Assembly: GCA_938084875.1 (NCBI GenBank)
Contig: CALKFX010000047.1
Coordinates: 1 to 7,223 of the forward strand
Direction: 5' to 3'
Source of the DNA: an uncultured Flavobacteriales bacterium
Lineage (GTDB): Bacteria > Bacteroidota > Bacteroidia > Flavobacteriales_D > Parvicellaceae
DNA: 7,223 nucleotides
Made by a program: the position numbers and the translations under genes. Within the stretch, counting starts at the first letter, position 1; each line of letters starts with the position of its first letter. Shown here in pieces: positions 1-6,655 of the stretch. The notes under the pieces were generated by a model. It was not told the DNA's origin and searched no databases. It worked only from the letters and a program-made list of their open reading frames with translations.

Positions 1-450
1 TTTTCTGAGGGGAAAAGACACCATTATTTTTATTTAATTGTGAAAGGTGGTGTTAAGTCTTATTATGCAAAAGAATCTAAAGAAGTTTGTACTTGGTTTG
101 CATTTGAAAACGAAATTATAGGAACAACCTCTACGCTTCAAGGTTTACCATCAAATGAGTCTATACAATTATTAGAAGATTCTAGCTTAATAAGATTTAA
201 CACTCAAAAAATGAATGAGCTTACTCAAACTAATTTGAAAATGTGTCAACTTCTAAATAGTCTTTGGGCTGAACATTCCTTATTTCTAGAAACAAGACTT
301 CGACTATTACAGTTTACCAATAGCCAAGAGAGATTAGAAGCTTTGATAAAATATAATTCAGAAATATTTCAAAGGGTGTCACTAACAGATATTGCATCAT
401 TTCTAGGTATTAGTAGAGAAACTCTTAGCAGAATAAGGGCTAAGAAATAG
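1..450 (+). CDS. Crp/Fnr-family transcriptional regulator, 5' end outside window
   Basis: The reading frame is open from the first base, and 149 residues are visible. The family usually has about 190-200 residues, so roughly 40 are missing. A GTG at 40 could be read as a start, but the 13 codons before it (FSEGKRHHYFYLI) fit a cyclic-nucleotide-binding (cupin-like) beta barrel, so the gene continues upstream. Visible residues 1 to about 65 are the end of the sensor barrel (VKGGVKSYY, WFAFENEIIG, NESIQLLED). Residues about 70-110 are the dimerisation helix. Residues about 122-149 are the helix-turn-helix (VSLTDIASFLGISRETLSR). Recognition-helix residues R139, E140 and R144 have the spacing of R180, E181 and R185 of E. 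coli CRP, which predicts TGTGA half-sites. No Fnr-type cysteine cluster is visible, though the N-terminus is absent. The ligand cannot be told. An exact TGTGA-N6-TCACA site lies just after the stop codon, so the next gene is the likely target. Confidence 0.93.
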   Translation, partial: FSEGKRHHYFYLIVKGGVKSYYAKESKEVCTWFAFENEIIGTTSTLQGLPSNESIQLLEDSSLIRFNTQKMNELTQTNLKMCQLLNSLWAEHSLFLETRLRLLQFTNSQERLEALIKYNSEIFQRVSLTDIASFLGISRETLSRIRAKK

Positions 451-452
451 CT

Positions 453-470
453 TTGTGACATTTGTCACAA
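453..470. promoter_or_regulatory. Probable Crp-type operator (perfect 8+2+8 inverted repeat)
   Basis: TTGTGACATTTGTCACAA has 8-base arms that are exact reverse complements, with TT at the centre. It contains TGTGA-N6-TCACA, the core consensus of E. coli CRP. It starts 2 bases after the stop codon of a Crp-family gene whose recognition helix keeps the matching Arg-Glu-x-x-x-Arg residues. Its centre (461.5) lies about 41-43 bases before the start site predicted from the -7 element at 492-499. That spacing suits activation from a site overlapping -35. Binding by the adjacent regulator is inferred. Confidence 0.75.
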
Positions 471-491
471 TAATAATTCTTTCTCAAAAAG

Positions 492-499
492 TACATTTG
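492..499 (+). promoter_or_regulatory. Bacteroidota -7 promoter element of the amine oxidase gene
   Basis: TACATTTG matches the Bacteroidota sigma-factor -7 consensus TAnnTTTG exactly and lies 27 bases before the ATG at 527. No TTTG -33 element occurs at the usual 17-23 base spacing; that stretch reads AATAATAATTCT-like sequence. A missing -33 element beside an operator centred near -42 suggests an activator-dependent promoter. The transcription start, about 503, is estimated from the box position only. Confidence 0.6.
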
Positions 500-526
500 T
501 AATCAAATTCTTCCAAATTAAGAATT

Positions 527-1747
527 ATGAAAAAAATTAAAATTGCACATAAGTTTTACTTATTAATAATTACTTTTTTCAGTTTAACAAGTTGTCTTAA
601 ATGGGCTGCTAGAGCTGAAAAAAAACTACCGGATGAAACAGCACTTCATAGAACATACGATTATTCAGGAAAGGTAATAATTATTGGAGCCGGAGCTTCA
701 GGCCTTGCTGCGGCTAAAGTATTAGAAAAAAATAATATTGACTATACAATACTTGAGGCAACCAATCGCTGTGGAGGAAGGTTGAAAAAAGATACCACTT
801 TGGCAGATTTTCCAATAGATGTTGGTGCAGAATGGTTACATAGCGCTCCAATTACCTTAAACAAGTTAAAGGGTAAACATGGAGAAGAAATTGATGAAGA
901 ACTCATTCCCTATCAACTTGAGAGTACTGCAACTTGGGATGGGAAAGAATACAAAGTCAATTCAACTTGGCAAAATGACTTTAGGTATAATTTTTTGCCA
1001 GAATCCAAATTTAAAAATACAACTTGGTACGATTTTGTCAATGAGAATATTGCTAATACAGTAATACAAAATATTCATTACAATTCGCCAGTAGTTTCTG
1101 TGGATTATTCAAATAATGAAGTTTCTGTTGAAATTTTAAATGGAGCAACTTTTATTGCAGATCGCGTATTGGTTACAGTACCTATTGGAGTTCTAAAATC
1201 TGAAAAAATATCATTTATACCCGAGTTAAACCAAGAAAGAAAGGACGCCATTGAAGAAATTACTTTTCATCCAGGATTTAAAGTTGTTATGAAATTTTCA
1301 GACAAATTTTACCCAGATGCTATTGAATGTGAAGTAGATAATGGAGAAAAAGGCTATTATGACATTGCTTTTGGAAAAGAAACACAAGACAATATATTAG
1401 GATTTCTATGTACTGGTAATGAAACACAAAAATATTACGACCTTAATTCTAATGATGAAATTTTGGATAGTTTGATTTCTGAATTAGATCAAATATTTAA
1501 TGGAAAAGCTTCTGCAAGTTATTCAGGAGAATATATATTAGAAAACTGGGGTCAATACGAATTTACTTTAGGGACTTGGACTCAGGCGTTTCAAGAAAAA
1601 AAATCCAATCTTAAAATATTAAATCAATCTTTAGACAATAAGGTATATTTTGCAGGAGAGATTAATGACCCCTATAAACAAATGGGTGTCCCAGGAGCTA
1701 TTTTATCTGGATACTATTCTATAGATAAATTGTTAACAGACCAATAA
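527..1747 (+). CDS. Exported flavin amine oxidase (FAD-dependent, lipoprotein)
   Basis: This 406-residue protein belongs to the flavin-containing amine oxidase family (monoamine/polyamine oxidase fold), which oxidises a C-N bond and passes electrons to FAD, then usually to O2. The N-terminus has a Lys-rich start, a hydrophobic stretch (residues 10-20) and a lipobox LTSC with Cys23, so it should be a Sec-exported lipoprotein. No acidic surface-export signal follows the Cys, so a periplasmic location is likely. The FAD site comprises GAGASG (54-59), E77, RCGGR (81-85), DVGAEWLH (98-105), VTVPIGVL (216-223) and the C-terminal FAGE (375-378). K252 in GFKVVMKF aligns with the flavin-contacting Lys of this family (K300 of maize polyamine oxidase). 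It is somewhat short for the family (about 450-500 residues), mainly in the substrate domain. The substrate cannot be deduced. The ATG at 527 is chosen because it gives an intact signal peptide. A Crp-type operator and a -7 box lie upstream. Confidence 0.88.
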   Translation: MKKIKIAHKFYLLIITFFSLTSCLKWAARAEKKLPDETALHRTYDYSGKVIIIGAGASGLAAAKVLEKNNIDYTILEATNRCGGRLKKDTTLADFPIDVGAEWLHSAPITLNKLKGKHGEEIDEELIPYQLESTATWDGKEYKVNSTWQNDFRYNFLPESKFKNTTWYDFVNENIANTVIQNIHYNSPVVSVDYSNNEVSVEILNGATFIADRVLVTVPIGVLKSEKISFIPELNQERKDAIEEITFHPGFKVVMKFSDKFYPDAIECEVDNGEKGYYDIAFGKETQDNILGFLCTGNETQKYYDLNSNDEILDSLISELDQIFNGKASASYSGEYILENWGQYEFTLGTWTQAFQEKKSNLKILNQSLDNKVYFAGEINDPYKQMGVPGAILSGYYSIDKLLTDQ

Positions 1748-1751
1748 CATA

Positions 1752-1799
1752 GTTTTACACAACAAAACTTAGTGTTGTTAAAACCTTATTTATATTTTG
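1752..1799 (+). terminator. Probable rho-independent terminator of the amine oxidase gene
   Basis: GTTTTA-C-ACAACA (1752-1764) pairs with TGTTGTTAAAAC (1773-1784), giving 12 base pairs with one bulged C and an 8-base loop. A T-rich tail, CTTATTTATATTTTG, follows. The stem is AT-rich and so weak, but it starts 4 bases after the stop codon and ends before the sdh promoter. Confidence 0.6.
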
Positions 1800-1847
1800 T
1801 CTAAATAGCTGATAAACGATTGTTTGTTCAATTATATTTTCAGAAGC

Positions 1848-1881
1848 TTTGACTTTGACATTACATTGTTTACTACATTTG
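1848..1881 (+). promoter_or_regulatory. Promoter of the sdhCAB operon
   Basis: TACATTTG at 1874-1881 is an exact match to the Bacteroidota -7 element TAnnTTTG. Two TTTG candidates for the -33 element precede it, at 1848-1851 (22-base gap) and 1854-1857 (16-base gap). They lie in a tandem CTTTGACTTTGAC, and either is near the usual 17-23 base spacing. The predicted transcription start near 1885 gives a leader of only about 17 bases before the ATG at 1902. No operator palindrome is obvious here. Confidence 0.7.
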
Positions 1882-1901
1882 CAAAAAGATAATTAAACAA
1901 T

Positions 1902-2582
1902 ATGAGTAAATCTACTTTTTACACTTCCATAGGATATAAAGTACTGATGGCCCTTTCAGGATTATTCTTAATGTTCTTCTTGCTTCAGCATCTTGTAATA
2001 AATTCTCTTTCTGTAATAAGCCCAGATGCATTTAATGAAGCCTCTCATTTTATGGGAACTAATCCTTTAGTACAATTTCTTTTACAACCAGTTTTAATTT
2101 TTGGAGTAATATTTCACTTCATAATGGGTTTTTTTCTTGATTTAAAAAACAGGAAATCCAGAGCTATAAATTATGCTTATAACAAACCTTCTGCAAACTC
2201 ATCTTGGGTATCTAGAAATATGATTATTAGTGGTCTTACTGTACTTGCCTTTCTAGGGATACACTTTATTGATTTTTGGATTCCAGAAATTAATGTAAAA
2301 TACATACAAGGAGACATGAGCGGAATGCACAACGGAGAATTTAGATATTTTCACGAGTTGCACGAAAAATTTGCAGCTGTGCCAAGACTAGTAGCCTATA
2401 TAATTGCATTTATATTCTTATCCCTACACTTAATGCACGGATTTCAGTCCTCTCTCCAAAGTGTTGGAATAGCAACTAGTAAAACAAGATTAGCATTTTA
2501 TAAATTTGGAAATATTTTTGCAATAATTGTGCCTACTGGTTTTATACTAATAGCATTGTTTCATTTTATAACCCAACACTAA
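1902..2582 (+). CDS. sdhC: Succinate dehydrogenase cytochrome b subunit (membrane anchor, B type)
   Basis: This 226-residue integral membrane protein anchors SdhAB and carries electrons through two b haems to menaquinone. Five membrane helices are visible at about residues 11-33, 58-80, 105-126, 158-182 and 200-223. The loop at 81-95 is Lys/Arg-rich (LKNRKSRAINYAYNK), which puts it and the N-terminus in the cytoplasm. Candidate haem ligands are H30, H72, H121 and H176, one in each of the first four helices. The 42-residue gap between the first two equals that of B. subtilis SdhC (H28/H70). H179 is an alternative to H176. One dihaem anchor polypeptide is typical of B-type complexes (Wolinella, Bacillus), unlike the SdhC/SdhD pair of E. 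coli. It is the first gene of the operon, with 6 bases between its stop codon and sdhA. Confidence 0.95.
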   Translation: MSKSTFYTSIGYKVLMALSGLFLMFFLLQHLVINSLSVISPDAFNEASHFMGTNPLVQFLLQPVLIFGVIFHFIMGFFLDLKNRKSRAINYAYNKPSANSSWVSRNMIISGLTVLAFLGIHFIDFWIPEINVKYIQGDMSGMHNGEFRYFHELHEKFAAVPRLVAYIIAFIFLSLHLMHGFQSSLQSVGIATSKTRLAFYKFGNIFAIIVPTGFILIALFHFITQH

Positions 2583-2588
2583 TAAAAT

Positions 2589-4592
2589 ATGGCAACATTA
2601 AATTCTGGCGTACCACAAGGTGATTTGAAGGAAAAATGGACTCAATACAAAGATTCTATTAACTTAGTGAACCCTGCCAATAAAAGAAACATTGATGTTA
2701 TAGTAGTTGGAACAGGACTTGCTGGAGGTTCAGCTTCTGCAACCTTAGCAGAACTTGGATATAACGTTAAGACATTTTGTTATCAAGATAGTCCAAGAAG
2801 AGCACATTCAATTGCTGCTCAAGGCGGAATAAATGCAGCAAAAAATTACCAAGGAGATGGAGATTCTACCTACAGGCTTTTTTACGATACCATAAAAGGT
2901 GGAGATTATAGATCGAGAGAAGCCAATGTATATAGATTAGCTGAAGTATCTACCAATATTATTGACCAATGTGTAGCTCAGGGAGTACCATTTGCAAGAG
3001 ATTATGGTGGTTTATTAGACAATAGATCGTTTGGGGGGGTACTCGTTTCAAGAACCTTTTATGCTAAAGGTCAAACAGGTCAACAACTTCTTTTAGGCGC
3101 TTACTCTGCCATGAATAGACAAATTGCTAGAGGTAAAATACAAATGCATAATCGTCATGAAATGTTGGACGTTGTAATTGTAGATGGAAAAGCTAGAGGA
3201 ATTATTGCAAGAAATTTAATAACTGGTGAAATAGAAAGACACTCTGCACATGCAGTTGTAATTGCTTCTGGCGGATATGGAAATGTATACTTTTTATCTA
3301 CAAACGCAATGGGAAGTAATGCTACTGCAGCTTGGAAAATTCATAAAAAAGGGGCGTTTTTTGCCAATCCATGTTATACACAAATACATCCAACTTGTAT
3401 TCCAAGATCTGGAGAATATCAGTCTAAACTAACTCTAATGTCAGAATCTCTTCGAAATGATGGAAGAATCTGGGTTCCTAAAAGAATGGAAGATGTTGAG
3501 GCTTTAAGAGAAGGCACTTTGAAAGCTACTGAAATAGCGGAAGAAAATAGAGACTATTATTTAGAGAGAAGATATCCTGCTTTTGGAAATTTAGTTCCAA
3601 GAGATGTAGCCTCTAGAGCTGCAAAAGAACGATGTGATGCAGGATACGGTGTCAATAAAACTGGAGAAGCAGTATACTTAGATTTTAGTTCTGCAATTAC
3701 TAGATACGGAAAAGAACAAGTTCTTTTACAGGGAGAAGATCCAAACGATCATAATTTGATTAAAAAAATGGGTCAAGAAATTGTTAAATCAAAATATGGC
3801 AATTTATTTCAGATGTATGAAAAAATAGTTGACGAAAACCCTTATGAAAACCCTATGATGATATATCCCGCAGTTCATTATACTATGGGTGGAATATGGG
3901 TAGATTACAATTTAATGACAACAGTTCCTGGTCTCTATGCAATTGGAGAAGCAAACTTTTCTGATCATGGCTCTAATAGGCTTGGTGCTTCGGCTTTAAT
4001 GCAGGGCTTGGCTGATGGATACTTTGTTTTACCTTATACTATTGGTGATTATTTGTCTGATGATATTAGAACAGGTACTATTTCTACAGATTCTACTGAG
4101 TTTGAAGAAGCTGAAAAAAATGTTAAAGAATTATTGAAAAAATTAGTTGAAAATAAAGGAAAGCACTCTGTAGACTATTACCACAAAAAGTTGGGAAATA
4201 TTATGTGGGATAAATGTGGAATGTCGAGGAACGAAACCGGATTAAATGAAGCTATTTCAGAAATTAAAGAATTGAGAGCTGATTTTTGGAAAAACGTAAT
4301 GGTTCCAGGCGGTTTAAATGAACTCAATAAAGAGCTAGAAAAAGCAGGTAGAGTTGCTGATTTTCTTGAACTAGGAGAATTATTTGCCAAAGACGCACTT
4401 ACTAGAAACGAATCTTGTGGCGGACATTTTAGAGAAGAATATGCTACCAAAGAAGGAGAAGCTAAAAGAGACGATAAGAAATTTAACTTTGTCTCTGCTT
4501 GGGAATATAAAGGAGAACCCTCAGAAGCTAAACTTCATAAAGAGAAATTAGAATTTGAAAATATTGAAGTTAAGGAAAGATCCTATAAATAA
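2589..4592 (+). CDS. sdhA: Succinate dehydrogenase flavoprotein subunit
   Basis: This 667-residue catalytic subunit oxidises succinate to fumarate in the TCA cycle on the cytoplasmic face of the inner membrane. The Rossmann motif VVGTGLAGG starts at residue 39. H73 in RRAHSIAAQGGI is the expected site of covalent FAD attachment. Active-site residues are recognisable in order: H267 (TQIHPT), R338 (VPRDVASR, the proton-transfer Arg), H430 (HYTMGG) and R464 (GSNRLGAS). The flavin-binding segment GLYAIGEANFSDHG precedes R464. The Cys-containing ESCGGHFREEY near residue 610 and the long C-terminus suit the B-type, fumarate-reductase-like subgroup, and the length suits Bacteroidota members. The direction of catalysis cannot be proved from sequence, but one sdhCAB set in a flavobacterium is normally the succinate dehydrogenase. 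A run of seven G lies inside the gene at 3033-3039, with the frame intact. Confidence 0.97.
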   Translation: MATLNSGVPQGDLKEKWTQYKDSINLVNPANKRNIDVIVVGTGLAGGSASATLAELGYNVKTFCYQDSPRRAHSIAAQGGINAAKNYQGDGDSTYRLFYDTIKGGDYRSREANVYRLAEVSTNIIDQCVAQGVPFARDYGGLLDNRSFGGVLVSRTFYAKGQTGQQLLLGAYSAMNRQIARGKIQMHNRHEMLDVVIVDGKARGIIARNLITGEIERHSAHAVVIASGGYGNVYFLSTNAMGSNATAAWKIHKKGAFFANPCYTQIHPTCIPRSGEYQSKLTLMSESLRNDGRIWVPKRMEDVEALREGTLKATEIAEENRDYYLERRYPAFGNLVPRDVASRAAKERCDAGYGVNKTGEAVYLDFSSAITRYGKEQVLLQGEDPNDHNLIKKMGQEIVKSKYGNLFQMYEKIVDENPYENPMMIYPAVHYTMGGIWVDYNLMTTVPGLYAIGEANFSDHGSNRLGASALMQGLADGYFVLPYTIGDYLSDDIRTGTISTDSTEFEEAEKNVKELLKKLVENKGKHSVDYYHKKLGNIMWDKCGMSRNETGLNEAISEIKELRADFWKNVMVPGGLNELNKELEKAGRVADFLELGELFAKDALTRNESCGGHFREEYATKEGEAKRDDKKFNFVSAWEYKGEPSEAKLHKEKLEFENIEVKERSYK

Positions 4593-4599
4593 CAAAAAG

Positions 4600-5346
4600 A
4601 TGAATTTAACACTTAAAATCTGGAGACAAAAAAGTAATACTGAAAAAGGATCCTTAGAAACTTATCCTATTAGCGATGTGTCTGAGGATATGTCTTTTTT
4701 AGAAATGTTAGACGTCTTAAATGAAGAACTAATTGAAAAGGCAATAGATCCAGTTGCATTTGACCATGACTGTAGAGAGGGAATATGTGGAATGTGTTCG
4801 CTATATATAAATGGTGAAGCCCATGGACCAGATAGAAGAGTAACTACTTGTCAACTTCATATGCGAAAATTCAATGACGGAGACACAATATTTATTGAAC
4901 CTTTTAGAGCAAACGCATTTCCAGTTGTAAAAGATTTAGTTGTAGATAGATCGGCATTTGATAGAATTCAACAAGCTGGTGGTTATGTTTCTGTTAATAC
5001 ATCTGGTAATACACAAGATGCTAATAGTATTCCTATACCTAAAGACGATGCTGACACCGCTTTTGATGCAGCTACATGCATAGGATGTGGAGCTTGTGTA
5101 GCTTCTTGTAAAAATTCATCGGCAATGCTTTTTGTTTCTGCAAAAGTCTCTCAATTTTCACTATTACCCCAAGGACAGGTAGAAGCGAAAGAAAGAGTTA
5201 TTAATATGGTTAATAAGATGGATGAAGAGGGGTTTGGAAATTGTACCAATACTGGTGCCTGTGAAGTGGAATGTCCTAAAGGAATTTCTCTAGATAATAT
5301 CTCAAGAATGAATAGAGAATTTATTACCGCTAATGTTAAAAAGTAA
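4600..5346 (+). CDS. sdhB: Succinate dehydrogenase iron-sulfur subunit
   Basis: This 248-residue subunit carries electrons from FAD in SdhA to the haems of SdhC. The N-terminal ferredoxin domain binds [2Fe-2S] through C58, C63, C66 (CREGICGMC) and C84. The C-terminal domain has C160, C163 and C166 plus C225 for [4Fe-4S], and C170, C215 and C221 for [3Fe-4S], the same order as in E. coli SdhB. The ATG at 4600 is chosen because MNLTLKIWRQ is a normal SdhB N-terminus and the site lies 7 bases after the sdhA stop codon, behind an A-rich stretch (AACAAAAAG). An upstream in-frame ATG at 4555 would overlap sdhA and add 15 unlike residues. All eleven cluster cysteines are present, so the subunit looks functional. 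It is the last gene of the operon, followed by a strong terminator. Confidence 0.97.
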   Translation: MNLTLKIWRQKSNTEKGSLETYPISDVSEDMSFLEMLDVLNEELIEKAIDPVAFDHDCREGICGMCSLYINGEAHGPDRRVTTCQLHMRKFNDGDTIFIEPFRANAFPVVKDLVVDRSAFDRIQQAGGYVSVNTSGNTQDANSIPIPKDDADTAFDAATCIGCGACVASCKNSSAMLFVSAKVSQFSLLPQGQVEAKERVINMVNKMDEEGFGNCTNTGACEVECPKGISLDNISRMNREFITANVKK

Positions 5347-5370
5347 TTTTTTATAAATTTCAAACTATTA

Positions 5371-5401
5371 AAAAAGCCCAACATTAAATGCTGGGCTTTT
5401 T
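5371..5401. terminator. Bidirectional rho-independent terminator between sdhB and the convergent gene
   Basis: AAAAAGCCCA (5371-5380) pairs perfectly with TGGGCTTTTT (5392-5401) around an 11-base loop. The GCCCA/TGGGC core is flanked by A and T runs, so either strand forms a hairpin followed by U residues. It lies 24 bases after the sdhB stop codon and 24 bases beyond the end of the minus-strand gene at 5426, and should serve both. Confidence 0.92.
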
Positions 5402-5425
5402 AATTTATTTCATTGATAGAAATTA

Positions 5426-6544
5426 TTATCTCATAACAATAAACTTTCTTTTAATATTGTCACCAGCAGTTAATAAATAAATACCTTCTGATAAAATTTC
5501 TGTATTGATAGTTGTTAAATTTGATGTTATTTTCCCGATTATAACAACTTTACCGCTATTATCAATAACTGAATAATTGGTTCCAATATATTTTAAATCT
5601 GACTTAATGTTTAAAACATTATTGGTTGGATTTGGATAAATGTCCATTTCAATATTTTCTATTTCAGTCGTAGAAACAGTACTAGTCAGTTCTAAATCGT
5701 CAAAATTAATTTGAAACATATCTGAAACTCCATGATGTCTTAAAGCAATATATCCTTCATTATACGTATATCCTGAGATAGCAAAAGATCTTTGTCCCCA
5801 GTTAGTCCCACATGCATCTCCACCTGAAGTAATAGTCTCGCTATAAGAATAGGGCGAGTTTTCAAGGGAAGAAATATTATAATCATTTCCAAAATATATG
5901 GTATAGTTTTCCTGACACCAAGCAGGATCAATTCCTCTTACTTTCCATGCCAAATTAGCATCACTAACACCTGTCATATCAATAGGGCCAAATACTACCC
6001 AACAATCAGGGTTTAATGCACCTTGATTTTGAGTCCAAGAGTCTGATCCAGCATATGTATTACCAGTATTGTCTGAAGTATAATACCAATAATTACCTGG
6101 ATTACCATTATTAGTATGCCATGGTGGACCAAAAGGCCAACAAGAGGTTGTTTCAAAATCATTAAAATATGGAATTGCATCAGGACAGTCTGCTGTTGTA
6201 GTCCATAAATCAGGACCATTGTTTCCACTGTCATACCAACTACCAGTATCACTAGCACAAATTGATCTTATTGTGAAATAATAGTCTGTAGCTATTGATA
6301 ATCCAGTTATGGATGCTGGAAATGATGTAAAAGTGAAAGTTTGAACTCCTGCAGGAGCTGGTGTCCCCGGAGTAAAGGTACTTCCTTCATTGTATTGAAT
6401 TTCGTAAGAAATTATAGTTGCGTCGTTAGTTCCTCCAAAATCTGCTGTTGTTCCAGTCATTGCCCAAGATGTTATTGTTGGGTTTGGACATTGGCTTATT
6501 ACCACAGAAGAAATTAAAAGAAATAAAATAGTAATTTTTTTCAT
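5426..6544 (-). CDS. T9SS-secreted protein: fibronectin III, jelly-roll (choice-of-anchor J-like) and C-terminal sorting domain
   Basis: The protein has 372 residues. Residues 1-18 are a Sec signal peptide (MKKITILFLLISSVVISQ); the next Cys lacks a proper lipobox because Q18 precedes it. Residues about 19-118 form a fibronectin type III domain (TNDATIISYEIQYNEGS, ITGLSIATDYYFTIRS). Residues about 125-287 are Trp-, Cys- and Asn-rich, with FNDFE near the start, CWVVFGPIDMTGVSDANLAW in the middle and QINFDDLEL at the end. That pattern resembles the cleaved-adhesin/choice-of-anchor J jelly roll often found in adhesins. Residues about 297-372 are a type A T9SS sorting domain (DIYPNPTNN at 301, GIYLL at 354, final KFIVMR), so the protein should cross the outer membrane and be released or attached to the surface. 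No catalytic domain is seen, so an adhesion or carbohydrate-contact role is inferred only from the domains. The ATG is preceded by the A-rich leader AAAACCAAAAAAT. Confidence 0.87.
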   Translation of the reverse strand: MKKITILFLLISSVVISQCPNPTITSWAMTGTTADFGGTNDATIISYEIQYNEGSTFTPGTPAPAGVQTFTFTSFPASITGLSIATDYYFTIRSICASDTGSWYDSGNNGPDLWTTTADCPDAIPYFNDFETTSCWPFGPPWHTNNGNPGNYWYYTSDNTGNTYAGSDSWTQNQGALNPDCWVVFGPIDMTGVSDANLAWKVRGIDPAWCQENYTIYFGNDYNISSLENSPYSYSETITSGGDACGTNWGQRSFAISGYTYNEGYIALRHHGVSDMFQINFDDLELTSTVSTTEIENIEMDIYPNPTNNVLNIKSDLKYIGTNYSVIDNSGKVVIIGKITSNLTTINTEILSEGIYLLTAGDNIKRKFIVMR

Positions 6545-6630
6545 ATTTTTTGGTTTTAATTTAAAATTAAAAAAAAAACGGTAACAACCTAAGAAAATGT
6601 TAAGAAACCTTTTTTTTAGATATTTAAAAT

Positions 6631-6655
6631 ATTGACTTGCAGTCGCTTAGTCAAT
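6631..6655 (-). terminator. Possible weak terminator of the 162-residue protein gene
   Basis: ATTGACT (6631-6637) and AGTCAAT (6649-6655) are exact reverse complements, with an 11-base loop that can form a further GC/GC pair. On the minus strand the stem contains the TAA stop codon of the gene and is followed by ATTTTAAATAT. The tail is only partly T-rich, so read-through into the next minus-strand gene is possible. Confidence 0.35.

Noticed and set aside
40..42. GTG at 40 as the start of the Crp-family gene
   Set aside because: The frame is open back to base 1 and the preceding residues fit the sensor barrel, so the gene is cut by the window edge.
453..480. The TTGTGACA/TGTCACAA palindrome as a terminator of the regulator gene
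   Set aside because: The perfect arms leave a 2-base loop, and even a 6-bp stem with a 6-base loop is followed by TAATAATTC, not a T run. The exact CRP-type core makes an operator far more likely.
879..1064. 61-codon plus-strand open frame inside the amine oxidase gene
   Set aside because: It is out of frame with a complete, motif-bearing gene, and its translation has no domain or signal.
4178..4450. 90-codon minus-strand open frame opposite sdhA
   Set aside because: It is antisense to conserved SdhA C-terminal coding sequence, has low-complexity Ser/Leu-rich translation, and has no promoter.
4555..4599. Upstream in-frame ATG for sdhB at 4555, giving 15 extra residues
   Set aside because: It lies inside sdhA, the added residues (MKILKLRKDPINNKK) do not resemble an SdhB N-terminus, and the ATG at 4600 has normal operon spacing.
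5151..5384. 77-codon minus-strand open frame over the end of sdhB
   Set aside because: Its translation mirrors the SdhB cysteine region, and its start would lie within the terminator hairpin.
5740..6258. Two minus-strand open frames of 63 and 81 codons within the T9SS cargo gene
   Set aside because: They are shifted frames of the same strand giving Ile/Leu-rich nonsense, and the main frame has an uninterrupted domain architecture.
6479..6498. Cys19 of the T9SS cargo as a lipoprotein attachment site
   Set aside because: The residue before it is Gln, which lipoboxes do not allow. A mature N-terminus starting near QCPNP is common in T9SS cargo.
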